A DNA stretch of 64,000 nucleotides from Alkalihalobacterium sp048323755 (GTDB lineage: Bacteria > Bacillota > Bacilli > Bacillales > Bacillaceae_F): assembly GCF_048323755.1 (NCBI RefSeq), contig NZ_JBLWFS010000018.1, forward strand, positions 1 through 64,000, in the 5' to 3' direction. Positions 25,310 through 35,086 of this stretch are shown here, in pieces. The notes under the pieces are model-generated. The model saw only the letters and a program-made list of their open reading frames with translations, searched no databases and was not told where the DNA came from. Every line of letters begins with the position of its first letter. Position 1 is the first letter of the stretch. Both the position numbers and the translations under genes were made by a program.

Positions 25310-25546
25310 ATGAATATAAGCGAGTTACGAGATGGAGATTCGGTTTATGTAATCTATCGAAATCCACATACACAAAATGTTGCTACAGTTCAAGAGGCTA
25401 CAATTACCTCTAATCCAGAAAATCCAAACGAACTATCTCTTTTCATGTACGATACATACTATCCTCTAACGGATGAATATGCGATGTATCAAACCTCTGA
25501 AGAAGCTGAACAAATGTATGAATATTATTTTGGCCCGACCATGTAA
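25310..25546 (+). CDS. splA: SplA, TRAP-like regulator of spore photoproduct lyase
   Basis: 78 aa, recognised as SplA by VYVIYRNPHTQNVATVQEA, LSLFMYDTYYPLTDE and the acidic C-terminus. In B. subtilis SplA is a negative regulator of the splAB operon, expressed in the forespore. Ribosome site GAGGGG and ATG are well placed. splB starts 27 bp after its stop, giving the classical operon order. The 260 bp upstream contain no other gene. Confidence 0.9.
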   Translation: MNISELRDGDSVYVIYRNPHTQNVATVQEATITSNPENPNELSLFMYDTYYPLTDEYAMYQTSEEAEQMYEYYFGPTM

Positions 25547-25573
25547 TATTAAGGCCAATGAAGGAAGTGACTT

Positions 25574-26602
25574 ATGATCAAACCATTTGTACCTCAACTC
25601 GTCTATATTGAACCTCAAGCACTCGAATATGAGCTTGGAAGAGAACTTAAAGAAAAATTCGAAAAAATGGGTCTAGAAATTAGGGAAACGACGTCACATA
25701 ATCAAGTTCGTAATATCCCTGGAGACAATGACTTTCAAAAATATCGAACCGCCAAGTCAACTTTAGTTGTCGGTGTAAGACGAACGTTAAAGTTTGATAC
25801 GTCTAAACCTTCAGCTGAATATGCTATTCCGTTCGCGACAGGTTGTATGGGCCACTGTCATTATTGCTATTTACAAACGACGATGGGTAGTAAACCGTAT
25901 ATACGGACGTATGTAAATACCGATGAAATCCTAGAAGCAGCTCAAAAATATATGGATGAACGTGCTCCTGAAATCACTCGATTTGAAGCATCTTGTACGT
26001 CTGATATTGTAGGAATCGACCACCTAACCCATTCGTTAAAACGGGCAATCGAATTTTTTGGGAAGTCTGATTTTGGTAAGTTACGTTTTGTGACAAAGTT
26101 TCATCATGTCGACCATCTACTTGATGCTGAACATAATGGCCGTACTCGCTTTCGCTTTAGCGTAAACGCTGACTTTATTATAAAAAATTTCGAACCCGGA
26201 ACCTCGGCATTACAGCAACGTATTGAAGCCGCTGCTAAAGTGGCTCGTGCAGGTTATCCATTAGGGTTTATTGTTGCCCCTATCTATCTTCATGAAGGAT
26301 GGCAAGAAGGGTACAAAAAAATGTTTGTTACCCTAAATGAAACGTTACCAGCAGAAGCGAAAAAAGATGTGACATTCGAATTAATCCAACATCGCTTTAC
26401 GAAGCCAGCCAAACGTGTCATCGAAAAAAATTATCCAATGACGAAATTAGAATTAGATGAAGAAAAACGAAAATACAAATGGGGGAAATACGGAATTGGA
26501 AAGTATGTTTATCAAACAGATGAACAAGAAGAAATAAAAGAGACGCTCTACAGCTATATTCATGAATATTTTCCTGATGCAAAAATCGAGTATTTCACAT
26601 AA
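25574..26602 (+). CDS. splB: Spore photoproduct lyase
   Basis: A radical-SAM enzyme that directly reverses 5-thyminyl-5,6-dihydrothymine dimers in germinating spores. The 4Fe-4S motif is C91-x3-C95-x2-C98 (CMGHCHYC), and the catalytic hydrogen-donor Cys141 is present in EASCTSDIVG; both are at the positions known from B. subtilis. At 342 aa it is full length. AATGAAGGAAG precedes the ATG. It follows splA and ends in a strong terminator. Together with UvsE (same window) the organism has two UV-lesion pathways beyond nucleotide excision. Confidence 0.97.
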   Translation: MIKPFVPQLVYIEPQALEYELGRELKEKFEKMGLEIRETTSHNQVRNIPGDNDFQKYRTAKSTLVVGVRRTLKFDTSKPSAEYAIPFATGCMGHCHYCYLQTTMGSKPYIRTYVNTDEILEAAQKYMDERAPEITRFEASCTSDIVGIDHLTHSLKRAIEFFGKSDFGKLRFVTKFHHVDHLLDAEHNGRTRFRFSVNADFIIKNFEPGTSALQQRIEAAAKVARAGYPLGFIVAPIYLHEGWQEGYKKMFVTLNETLPAEAKKDVTFELIQHRFTKPAKRVIEKNYPMTKLELDEEKRKYKWGKYGIGKYVYQTDEQEEIKETLYSYIHEYFPDAKIEYFT

Positions 26603-26673
26603 GGTTGTATTATAACAGAAAAATAAAAATATAAAAAAAACAAGGATAATATAACAGTATCAGCCTTCTAAAT

Positions 26674-26713
26674 ACAAAAGAAGCCGTCTGGGTTAGACGG
26701 CTTCTTTTGTTGA
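26674..26713 (+). terminator. Terminator of splAB
   Basis: A perfect 16-bp stem (26674-26689 with 26695-26710) with a 5-nt loop GGGTT, about 70 bp after the splB stop codon. Confidence 0.85.
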
Positions 26714-26756
26714 GGTAAGTATGTGATATATGGTAAATGGAAATTGAAAACAATAA

Positions 26757-26858
26757 TTAGTTTCTTGCGTAGTAATCGTTGATCATATCAAGGATTGTTT
26801 GCTCTTCCTGCACTTCTTCAAATTGACCTTTATTCTTATTCTCAGTTGACATTCTCAT
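26757..26858 (-). CDS. Short acidic protein, 33 aa, with its own promoter
   Basis: A 33-codon frame starting MRMSTENKNKGQFEEVQEE and ending YYARN. AAGGAG lies 9 nt before the ATG, and a near-consensus vegetative promoter (26911-26939) lies about 50 bp upstream, so this is very likely a real gene despite its length. The peptide is hydrophilic with a short amphipathic helix (EEQTILDMINDYY) and no membrane span. No homologue is recognised. Confidence 0.68.
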   Translation of the reverse strand: MRMSTENKNKGQFEEVQEEQTILDMINDYYARN

Positions 26859-26910
26859 TAAAAACAACTCCTTGTTTGAATTTTTTGTTTATTCCTTCTT
26901 CTTGTTTTCT

Positions 26911-26939
26911 ATTATATTACCCTGTTATATAATAGTCAA
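26911..26939 (-). promoter_or_regulatory. Sigma-A promoter of the 33-aa gene
   Basis: On the minus strand TTGACT (26939-26934) and a perfect TATAAT (26916-26911) are separated by exactly 17 nt. Only one base differs from the -35 consensus. Confidence 0.8.
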
Positions 26940-26993
26940 CTAGTTTTTTAAAATTGTTATATTACATTTTGTCCCTTTTTTTATTAAACCAGA

Positions 26994-27024
26994 AAAAGAA
27001 CCTCCATGCATCAGCATGGAGGTT
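26994..27024 (-). terminator. Terminator of the odhAB operon
   Basis: A perfect 11-bp stem AACCTCCATGC/GCATGGAGGTT (26999-27009 with 27014-27024) with a 4-nt loop and a T-rich tail on the minus strand. Confidence 0.85.
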
Positions 27025-27034
27025 GCTTTTTCAC

Positions 27035-28261
27035 TCAACTTTGCAACATTAGTTTTTCAGGGTTCTCCAATAGTTCTTTAACTTTGACAAGAAAACTGAC
27101 AGCTTCTTTTCCGTCTATAATGCGATGATCATAAGAAAGAGCAATATACATCATGGGTCGATTCTCCATTTGCTCTTTGTCTATAGCGACAGGTCTCCAT
27201 TGTATTTTATGCATACCTAATATTCCAACTTGAGGTGTATTAAGTATCGGTGTAGATAGTAAAGATCCGAAAATCCCGCCATTTGTAATCGTAAATGTTC
27301 CACCTTGCAAATCTTGTATTTTTAAGCTTTGGTTTCTAGCTGCTTCTGCAAGTCTTGCAATCTCACTTTCAAGTTGACCAAAATCCCGTTGATCTGCATT
27401 ACGGACAACAGGAACGACTAACCCTTCATCTGTAGAAACAGCCACACCAATATCATAGAAGTTTTTCTTAACGATATCTGTCCCTTCAATTTCTGCGTTC
27501 AGTAAGGGGAACTTTTTCAAGGCAGCAATAACGGCTTTTGTAAAGAATGACATAAACCCTAATTTGATTCCGTACTCTTCCTGAAATTCTTCTTTATGTC
27601 GGCTTCTCATTTCCATTACAGCTGTCATGTCGACTTCATTAAACGTTGTTAACATGGCTGCAGACTGCTGAGCTTCAACGAGACGTTTAGCGATCGTCTG
27701 CCGTCTTCTAGACATAGGAATTCTTTCGATACCTTCATTTTCTTCCTTTGATGGCTTTTCTTGAAGTGGTTGTTTTTCTGCTTGACTTGTATTTTTATTA
27801 TAAAGCTCAATGTCTGATTTTCTTAACCGACCTAATGGATCTTTTGCTGTAACCTCCTCTAAGTTGATTCCTTTTTCCCGAGCTAATTTTCTTGCTGCAG
27901 GAGAAGCAATCGGGTCCTTACGTTTATCTTTTTCCCCTTCTTTATGTTTAGAGTCTTTGTTATCTTTAGTATGTTCCCTGTCCTCTGTAGAACTAGTTTC
28001 ATCATCGGTGCTGTTCTGATCTTCGTTTTTACCTTCTTTCACAATAGCAAGCGTTTCGCCTACTTGGACTGTATCTCCTTCTTCCTTGCTATGTTCTTCT
28101 AAGACACCCGATACTTCACTAGTAATCTCTACATTTACTTTATCTGTTTCAAGTTCAACGACATATTCACCTTTATCAACAAATTCACCAGGTTGCTTTA
28201 ACCATTTGATAATTGTTCCTTCAGTAATCGTTTCAGATAATTCAGGTACTTTTATCTCCAC
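27035..28261 (-). CDS. odhB: Dihydrolipoamide succinyltransferase (E2 of 2-oxoglutarate dehydrogenase)
   Basis: The E2 core of the 2-oxoglutarate dehydrogenase complex in the TCA cycle. The N-terminal lipoyl domain has the lipoylated Lys41 in ELETDKVNVEI. A long charged linker (about 78-115, rich in Asp, Glu, Lys) follows, then the E3-binding domain (ASPAARKLAREKGINLEEV). The catalytic domain ends with SYDHRIIDGKEAV, holding the active His and Asp. GTG 28261 is the start, with AAAGGAG at an 8-nt spacing, 3 nt after the odhA stop. At 408 aa it is the normal length. Confidence 0.96.
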   Translation of the reverse strand: MEIKVPELSETITEGTIIKWLKQPGEFVDKGEYVVELETDKVNVEITSEVSGVLEEHSKEEGDTVQVGETLAIVKEGKNEDQNSTDDETSSTEDREHTKDNKDSKHKEGEKDKRKDPIASPAARKLAREKGINLEEVTAKDPLGRLRKSDIELYNKNTSQAEKQPLQEKPSKEENEGIERIPMSRRRQTIAKRLVEAQQSAAMLTTFNEVDMTAVMEMRSRHKEEFQEEYGIKLGFMSFFTKAVIAALKKFPLLNAEIEGTDIVKKNFYDIGVAVSTDEGLVVPVVRNADQRDFGQLESEIARLAEAARNQSLKIQDLQGGTFTITNGGIFGSLLSTPILNTPQVGILGMHKIQWRPVAIDKEQMENRPMMYIALSYDHRIIDGKEAVSFLVKVKELLENPEKLMLQS

Positions 28262-28264
28262 CTT

Positions 28265-31090
28265 TTAATCTCCTTTCCCTCTGAACTGTATCGCCTCATT
28301 TACAATTCGTTCTTGATCTTTTTTATGAATATTAGGATCTCCTTCTGCAGGACTTGATCTGGCAACCCTTCCGATATATTGAATGGATGTTCTTTCTTTA
28401 AAAAGATTTCTTAATTTCGGCTCAATATAAGTCCAGGCTCCCATATTTTTCGGTTCCTCTTGTACCCAAAATACTTCTTCCACTTTTGAGAACTTTTTCA
28501 CGAATTCCTTTAACGACTGGAATGGAAAAGGATATAATTCTTCAATACTAATATGATGTAGTTGTTCTTGTTCCTCTTCTTCTAACTTTTCGATCTTCTC
28601 ACTCAGTTCAACACCCATTTTTCCTGAAGAAAAAATAATTCTCTTCACTTTGTCTTCATGGCCTTTTTGTTTAGGGAGCGTGGCGACAAAAGATTGAAAA
28701 GAACCTTTGCTCAGTTCTTTGATGGTCGAAGCTGTCCTTGAATGGCGCAACATGCTTTTAGGTGTCATGATAATGAGCGGTCTTACTTCATCCATCTGTA
28801 AACTGGCAGCCTGTCGACGCAAGATATGAAAATATTGAGCGGCTGTAGATACATTGGCGATCGTCCAGTTGTTTTCTGCAGATAATTGAAGAAAGCGTTC
28901 TAATCTAGCGCTTGAATGCTCAGGTCCTTGACCTTCGTATCCATGCGGTAAAAGCATGACCAGCCCCGATCGTTGCCCCCACTTGGCTCTCCCTGCGGAA
29001 ATAAACTGGTCCATTAACACTTGGGCTGAGTTTGCAAAATCACCATATTGCGCCTCCCACAGCACTAACGTTTCTGGTGCAAAAACATTATAACCATACT
29101 CGAAGCCAACGACTGCGGCTTCAGAAAGCGGGCTATTATGGATCGCAAAAGAAGCTTTGGCTTGAGGTAAACGATGCAGCGGTGAATACTTCTCTCCAGT
29201 CTCTCGATCATGTAATATAAGATGCCGTTGTGCAAAAGTTCCCCGTTCTGAGTCTTGCCCTGTAATTCTAATCGGTATTCCGTCCTTTAGAATGGTTGCA
29301 AAGGCTAGCGTTTCGGCGAATCCCCAATCCACCTTTCCTTGTTCCCCGAATGATTGTAAGCGTCTCTTTAAAATACGTTCAAGTTTTTCATTGGCTTTAA
29401 ATTGATTCGGCCACTTTAATAGATCTTCATTTATCCTTATCAGTTCATTTGCCTCTACTTTTGTTTCAATCTTGGGTAGACCTTCTCTAATCTTTTTCGG
29501 TACGTCTATTTCTCGCTTTACTTGTTGTTTTACTTGTTTCATTTTTTCATAAGCACTTTCAAGCGATCCTTGAATGGAGATTTCAATCCTATCTATTTCG
29601 TCTTGTGTTATCACACCATTTTTCAATAAGTTATTTCCGTAAATCGTTTTTACGGTAGGATGGTCCTTTATTTGTGAGTACATTCTTGGTTGTGTCATCA
29701 TCGGTTCATCCATTTCATTATGACCGTACCGACGATAACCGACTAAATCAATGATGATATCTTTTTTAAAGCGCATTTTATATTGAAACGCTAAATGAAT
29801 AGCAGCTAAACAAGCTTCTGGGTCATCAGCATTTACATGGATGATTGGAATTTCAAATCCTTTGGCCAGGTCACTCGCGTAACGAGTTGAACGGGAATCA
29901 CCTGTATCTGTTGTAAAACCAATTAAGTTATTGGCAATAATATGAATCGTCCCGCCAGTTTGATAGCCTTGCAAACGACTAAGATTGAGAGTTTCAGCAA
30001 CTATTCCTTGACCGGGGAATGCTGCGTCACCATGAATTAAGATGGAAAAGGCTTGAGAAACATCATGCGTTGGGAGCCCGCGGTTGCTCCGCACGTCTTG
30101 TGAGGCTCGCGTAAATCCTTCAACGACTGGGTTAACAAATTCAAGGTGACTTGGGTTATTCGCTAACGTTAACTTCGCTTGCTCTGTTTTTCTATCTGAA
30201 ATTTTTCGGTTGGCGCCTAGATGGTACTTCACATCTCCGCTCCATCCATAATTAATTCCAATCGAACCCTCTGATGGAACTAAATTCTTATTTGGTGCAT
30301 GCAGAAACTCTGAAAAAATTAATTCATACGGTTTTCCTAGGACATGGGCTAGCACGTTTAATCGACCACGATGAGCCATACCAACCATAATATTATTAAC
30401 ACCTTCTTGAACGGCTTCTTCAACAGCGCTGTCAAGGATCGGAATGAGGGTATCTAAACCTTCAATCGAAAATCGCTTTTGACCTACAAAGGTTCGATGT
30501 AAAAATGTTTCAAACTCTTGAACTTCAGCCAATCGTTCAAACAGTGCTTTTCGTCCTTCTATTGTTAGAGGGCGATATATAGCCCCTGATTCCACCATTT
30601 CCGTTAACCACTCACGCTCGTATTCCTCATGCACATGACTAAACTCGAAGGCCAGTGTGTTTGTATACACATCCTTCAAATATTCAATCGCTTCTTTTCC
30701 TGTTGAGACTTGAGGCGGTGAGTAAGGACATAACACTTGATACGGGATCTTTAATAAATCCTCTTCCGTTAACTGAAACCTTTCTAAATAAAATTTATGT
30801 CCTTCCTTTTTCACAACCGGAAAAGGATAAATATCAGCTATCATATGACCATTTTGTCGTATCGCATCTGCCATCTTGATGGCTGATGCTACCTTTTCAT
30901 ACGAAGTGGAAGGTATCTCGGTCTTTTGCCCTTCATTTTCTTGCTCACTCGTTTCGATCCCCTCATAAGAAGTCTCACTTCCAGCTTTAAGATCTTTTGA
31001 TAATTCTTCGTACCTTTCAAGAACATATCCTAAATTGGGACCGTGAAACTGTTGCCAAAGCTTCAGTTGCTTTGACTGTTTTTTGTTCAT
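28265..31090 (-). CDS. odhA: 2-oxoglutarate dehydrogenase E1
   Basis: The thiamine-diphosphate-dependent E1 that decarboxylates 2-oxoglutarate. Visible motifs include MVGMAHRGRLNVL, GDVKYHLGANR, GDAAFPGQGIVAETLN and NNLIGFTT, the cofactor- and metal-binding core. GGAGG precedes ATG 31090 by 7 nt; the in-frame ATG at 31114 lies upstream of that site and is rejected. At 941 aa it is the usual size for Bacilli, which lack the E2-like N-terminal fusion of actinobacteria. It is in an operon with odhB. Confidence 0.97.
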   Translation of the reverse strand: MNKKQSKQLKLWQQFHGPNLGYVLERYEELSKDLKAGSETSYEGIETSEQENEGQKTEIPSTSYEKVASAIKMADAIRQNGHMIADIYPFPVVKKEGHKFYLERFQLTEEDLLKIPYQVLCPYSPPQVSTGKEAIEYLKDVYTNTLAFEFSHVHEEYEREWLTEMVESGAIYRPLTIEGRKALFERLAEVQEFETFLHRTFVGQKRFSIEGLDTLIPILDSAVEEAVQEGVNNIMVGMAHRGRLNVLAHVLGKPYELIFSEFLHAPNKNLVPSEGSIGINYGWSGDVKYHLGANRKISDRKTEQAKLTLANNPSHLEFVNPVVEGFTRASQDVRSNRGLPTHDVSQAFSILIHGDAAFPGQGIVAETLNLSRLQGYQTGGTIHIIANNLIGFTTDTGDSRSTRYASDLAKGFEIPIIHVNADDPEACLAAIHLAFQYKMRFKKDIIIDLVGYRRYGHNEMDEPMMTQPRMYSQIKDHPTVKTIYGNNLLKNGVITQDEIDRIEISIQGSLESAYEKMKQVKQQVKREIDVPKKIREGLPKIETKVEANELIRINEDLLKWPNQFKANEKLERILKRRLQSFGEQGKVDWGFAETLAFATILKDGIPIRITGQDSERGTFAQRHLILHDRETGEKYSPLHRLPQAKASFAIHNSPLSEAAVVGFEYGYNVFAPETLVLWEAQYGDFANSAQVLMDQFISAGRAKWGQRSGLVMLLPHGYEGQGPEHSSARLERFLQLSAENNWTIANVSTAAQYFHILRRQAASLQMDEVRPLIIMTPKSMLRHSRTASTIKELSKGSFQSFVATLPKQKGHEDKVKRIIFSSGKMGVELSEKIEKLEEEEQEQLHHISIEELYPFPFQSLKEFVKKFSKVEEVFWVQEEPKNMGAWTYIEPKLRNLFKERTSIQYIGRVARSSPAEGDPNIHKKDQERIVNEAIQFRGKGD

Positions 31091-31363
31091 ATCAATTCCT
31101 CCAACATTAGACATTGGTTTGATGGTCCTTTTATTAATCTTTAAAATGACTCTTTTCTCAAGATTACGAAAACAGCCTTCAAATAAATGCTAAAATTACT
31201 ACTATTACTATAATGAATACATAAATACAATTACCGTTATGCCAAAATACAAACAATATTTTTGGCGTAAATAAAAATTTGAAGTTTTTCTAATTTTCAA
31301 ATTCATTTTTTGTAGTACAATCAATAGTAGACAAAAAGAATTCTAAAGGAGTGGAGATGGAGT

Positions 31364-32152
31364 ATGGTAAAGGCTGTTATTTTTGACTTAGATGATACAT
31401 TATTATGGGATAAAAAAAGCGTAGCGGAATCATTCAAAGCTACTTGTGAGGCAGCATCAGATAAATACGATGTAAATATTGATCGATTAGAAGACGCGGT
31501 AAGAAAAGCGGCCCGTCAGTTATACAGTCAATATGAAACGTATGAATTCACGCAAATGATTGGGATCAATCCATTTGAAGGTTTATGGGGGAACTTTGAT
31601 GATAAAATCAATGTAAATTTCCGAAAAATGAAGGAAATTGTCCTGCAATACCGAACAGATGCTTGGACACAAGGGTTAAAAACACTAGGAATTGAAGACC
31701 CTGCATTTGGCGCTGAACTCGGGGAGTTGTTTGCAAAAAAACGAAGAACGCTACCATTCGTATACGAGGATACGTTCACACTATTAGAGAAATTAAAAGA
31801 AGACTATCAACTCTTATTATTAACAAATGGCTCTCCAGAATTACAAAACGAAAAACTGGATATGACTCCTGAGTTAGTTCCTTACTTTGATCACATTGTC
31901 ATTTCTGGTGCTTTTGGACGCGGTAAACCGGAACCTGCCATTTTTGAGCACTGCTTATATTTGACTGGATTAACGAAAGATGAAGCGGTGATGGTCGGTG
32001 ATAATTTACATACCGATATTATTGGATCTAACAAAATAGGGATGAGAAATGTGTGGATTAACCGTGATAACAAAGACATCGTTGACGATATTCACCCAAC
32101 CTATACTATAAAAGAATTGTCAGAGCTTCCATCATTGTTAAAACAACTTTAA
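31364..32152 (+). CDS. HAD-superfamily hydrolase, YsaA-like
   Basis: A cytoplasmic phosphatase of the HAD superfamily, 262 aa. Motif I is DLDDT (residues ~9-13), motif II LLTNGS, and motifs III/IV are GKPEPAIF and MVGDNLHTDIIG. The long helical cap (about 15-130, with GINPFEGLWGNF) closely resembles B. subtilis YsaA. The substrate is not inferable from sequence alone. AAAGGAG precedes the ATG. It is divergent from odhA across a 270-bp region with no other gene, and a terminator shared with ku follows. Confidence 0.85.
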   Translation: MVKAVIFDLDDTLLWDKKSVAESFKATCEAASDKYDVNIDRLEDAVRKAARQLYSQYETYEFTQMIGINPFEGLWGNFDDKINVNFRKMKEIVLQYRTDAWTQGLKTLGIEDPAFGAELGELFAKKRRTLPFVYEDTFTLLEKLKEDYQLLLLTNGSPELQNEKLDMTPELVPYFDHIVISGAFGRGKPEPAIFEHCLYLTGLTKDEAVMVGDNLHTDIIGSNKIGMRNVWINRDNKDIVDDIHPTYTIKELSELPSLLKQL

Positions 32153-32170
32153 ACAACACTTAAACAGCTG

Positions 32171-32205
32171 AAGAGGCTTGCCTATTGTACGGCGAGCCTC
32201 TTTTG
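32171..32205. terminator. Terminator between the HAD gene and ku
   Basis: A 12-bp stem with one G-U pair (32171-32182 with 32191-32202), followed by TTTT on the plus strand. It lies between convergent genes. Confidence 0.75.
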
Positions 32206-32217
32206 GTTCTTTTTTCA

Positions 32218-33066
32218 TTATGCGTTCTTTTTTGCTTTCACCATTTTCTTTTTTGTTGTTGTAGTTGCTGCTGGTTTCGTTTTTGTTTTCGTTTTGTCAA
32301 TGGATGCTTGTAAGGCAGCCATTAGATCTGTGACATTCCCTGTCGCTGCTGGTGCTTTCTTATCTGTAGCCGTTACGACCTCTTCACCATTTTTCTTCTG
32401 TTCAATTAATTCCATTAAGGCATTTCGATAATCATCATGGTACTTTTCAGGATCAAATTCTGTGGTCAACTGATCAATTAACATTTTTGCTGTCTCTAGT
32501 TCTTTATCTGTCACATCATCACTACTCGGTACATTTGGAACATCCGCCTCGTTTCGAACTTCATCTGGAAAATGAATCGTTTCCATCACGAGTGTATTAT
32601 TATAAACACGAACGACCGCTAGATGTTCTTTGGAACGAATAATAATTTTTGCGATACCAATTTTACCCGAATCCTGAAGAGCTTTTCGTAATAACGTATA
32701 AGCTTTTGTTCCCCCTTCATTCGGTGCAATAAAGTAACTACGTTCAAAGTAAATAGGGTCAATTTCTTCAAGCTTTACAAAATCAATAATTTCAACTGCT
32801 TTATCTTCATTTTCTTTTCTTAATTTTTCAAGATCATCCTCATCAAGAATGACAAATTTATTTTTGGCATACTCATATGCTTTCACAATTTCTTCATTTC
32901 CCACTTCTTTTTCACAAACCGGACATTTTTTCTCGTATTTTAGAGGGGTTTTACACTCAGCATGTAAGTTACGCAATTTAATGTCTTTATTTTCTGTTGC
33001 TGCATGAAGTTTTATTGGAATGTTAACTAAACCAAAACTAATACTACCTCTCCAAACTGTATGCAT
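32218..33066 (-). CDS. ku: Ku-family DNA end-binding protein
   Basis: Binds double-strand DNA ends and recruits LigD for non-homologous end joining, a pathway used in germinating spores. It starts with MHTVWRGSISFGLVNIPIKL, the typical Ku opening, and has a CxxC pair (CPVC) in the Ku core. A Lys/Thr-rich basic tail of about 35 residues ends the 282-aa protein; such tails bind DNA in Bacillus Ku. It is divergent from ligD with 173 bp between, consistent with co-regulation from a shared region. Confidence 0.96.
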   Translation of the reverse strand: MHTVWRGSISFGLVNIPIKLHAATENKDIKLRNLHAECKTPLKYEKKCPVCEKEVGNEEIVKAYEYAKNKFVILDEDDLEKLRKENEDKAVEIIDFVKLEEIDPIYFERSYFIAPNEGGTKAYTLLRKALQDSGKIGIAKIIIRSKEHLAVVRVYNNTLVMETIHFPDEVRNEADVPNVPSSDDVTDKELETAKMLIDQLTTEFDPEKYHDDYRNALMELIEQKKNGEEVVTATDKKAPAATGNVTDLMAALQASIDKTKTKTKPAATTTTKKKMVKAKKNA

Positions 33067-33239
33067 TTATAGGCCTTCTTTCTGTCATTTTACTCCTTAT
33101 TATTTGGTGCTTGTTATGAATTATGTAAAACGTTCAATGATAAAAGCAGTTTCTTTATGGCAATTTGAATTCCTCACCACTTAGTACACGATCATCTGGG
33201 TAAGCTAATAATGATTTGAAAGAGAAAGGATCGTAAATC

Positions 33240-35057
33240 ATGAAAAAACCAATGAGTCCGACACTGTCATTTGAAACGCCAGTCGGGGAGAAGTGGAGAT
33301 TTGAAATTAAATATGATGGGTATCGGTGTCTCCTCAAATGGAGTACCACCGAGTTTTCGCTTATTAGTAAAAATGGACGGCCTTTAAATGAGCATTTTCC
33401 TGAACTCGTTGCTGCTGGGGTAAACATTCAGCCCAACATAAAGGATTTACTTCCTCTTGAATTAGACGGTGAGATCGTTGTTCTAGAAAATGAATTAAAA
33501 GGAGACTTTGAAGCCATACAAAGACGAGGAAGATTACGAAATGAAGAAACGATAAAGCGAGAGTCTCAAAATCATCCTGTGACTTTTTGTATCTTTGACA
33601 TAATAGAACTTGGTGGACAAGACCTTAAAAACGAAAGCTATTCAGATCGGAAGCAAAAGTTGTATCAATTGTTTAAAAAAGAAGAATTTCAACACGAACG
33701 AACGTTTAAGTTCGTTCCATCCTATGACTCGTTTCACCCTATATGGGAGCAAGCAATCCTACATGATAGTGAAGGCGTCATCGCTAAACTGGATCATAGT
33801 AAATGGGAAAATGGACGAACACGCTCGTGGTTGAAAATAAAGAACTATAAGCGAATTAATTGTTTTATAACAGCATTAGAAAAAGAGAATGGCTACTTCC
33901 ACGTTGGATTATGGCAGGACGGACAAATAGTACCGATTGGTTTATTTAAACATGGTATGAAAAGCGAGGAAGAACGAGCATTAATTGAAACGGTAAAGAA
34001 AAATAAATCGAGTGAAAATAAGCAATTTATAAACGTTGATCCTGGAATATGTATAGAAATTAAATACTTGCAATTTTATAAAGAACAACTGAGAGAACCT
34101 TCTTTTGAACGATTTCGCTTCGATCTATCGTATGAGGCTTGTACTATTGACCAGTTACAAAATAACAAGCAACCTCCAGTCATCACCCAACATGAAGTTG
34201 AAATCACTAGCCCTGACAAAGTTTATTGGAAAGCTTTATCTTTTACAAAACAAGATTATATTGAATACATTAAAAACATTGCACCTTATTTTTTGCCCTT
34301 TTTAAAAGATCGTCATTTAACTGTTGTTCGTTATCCTAACGGTGTTGAGGGAGAAGCATTTTTCCAAAAGAACATTCCAGACTATGCTCCTTCATTTGTT
34401 GATGCTTCCGTGCATGAAGGAATTAACTATATCGTATGTCAATCCTTTGATACGCTCCTATGGTTAGGAAATCAAGGGGCCATCGAATTTCATATACCTT
34501 TTCAAACCATTAATTCTCAAATACCGAGAGAGATTGTATTCGACTTAGATCCACATTCCGTCGATGACTTTCAAGTTGCTGTAAAAGGAGCGCGCATAAT
34601 TAAAGAAATATGTGATCAGCTCGGTCTACACCCTTTTGTAAAAACATCTGGTGGTAAAGGTATTCAAGTGCATTTACCTTTAAAAGGAGGGAAATATACG
34701 TTTGAAGAAACACGTATATTTACTTCATTTGTTGCTGATTTTCTCGTTTCCACAGAGCCAAATTTATTTACGATCGAACGAATGAAAAAAAATCGCGGTA
34801 AAAGACTCTATGTTGATTATATTCAACACGCAGAAGGAAAAACGATTATCGCTCCTTATTCTGCAAGAGGACGTAAAGAAGCAACCGTTGCTACCCCGTT
34901 ATTTTGGGAGGAAGTTAATGAACAGTTAGCACCTACTCACTTTACGATTGATACAATTATTAAGCGCTTAAATAAAAAAGGTTGTCCGTTTGAAGATTAT
35001 TTCTACGTCGATCAACCATTAGATCAAGTGATCGAGTTTTTGACTCAAAAAAAGTAA
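33240..35057 (+). CDS. ligD: ATP-dependent DNA ligase/polymerase LigD
   Basis: An NHEJ ligase with the Bacillus domain order: ligase first, polymerase second, no phosphoesterase domain. The ligase nucleophile is Lys24 in EIKYDGYR, with ELDGEIVV, GVIAKL and WLKIKNYK as later motifs. The primase-type polymerase domain has FDLDP (Asp435, Asp437) as its metal site and KTSGGKGIQVHLPL. The 605-aa length agrees with B. subtilis LigD. GAAAGGA precedes the ATG. It works with the divergent ku gene to repair breaks when no sister chromosome is available, as in spores. Confidence 0.96.
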   Translation: MKKPMSPTLSFETPVGEKWRFEIKYDGYRCLLKWSTTEFSLISKNGRPLNEHFPELVAAGVNIQPNIKDLLPLELDGEIVVLENELKGDFEAIQRRGRLRNEETIKRESQNHPVTFCIFDIIELGGQDLKNESYSDRKQKLYQLFKKEEFQHERTFKFVPSYDSFHPIWEQAILHDSEGVIAKLDHSKWENGRTRSWLKIKNYKRINCFITALEKENGYFHVGLWQDGQIVPIGLFKHGMKSEEERALIETVKKNKSSENKQFINVDPGICIEIKYLQFYKEQLREPSFERFRFDLSYEACTIDQLQNNKQPPVITQHEVEITSPDKVYWKALSFTKQDYIEYIKNIAPYFLPFLKDRHLTVVRYPNGVEGEAFFQKNIPDYAPSFVDASVHEGINYIVCQSFDTLLWLGNQGAIEFHIPFQTINSQIPREIVFDLDPHSVDDFQVAVKGARIIKEICDQLGLHPFVKTSGGKGIQVHLPLKGGKYTFEETRIFTSFVADFLVSTEPNLFTIERMKKNRGKRLYVDYIQHAEGKTIIAPYSARGRKEATVATPLFWEEVNEQLAPTHFTIDTIIKRLNKKGCPFEDYFYVDQPLDQVIEFLTQKK

Positions 35058-35061
35058 TAAA

Positions 35062-35084
35062 AACAGGTGCGCTTGGCACCCGTT
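35062..35084. terminator. Short hairpin between ligD and the Mn catalase gene
   Basis: The stem AACAGGTGC/GCACCCGTT with one mismatch (35062-35070 with 35076-35084). It fills the 29-bp gap between convergent genes. Confidence 0.5.
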
Positions 35085-35086
35085 AT

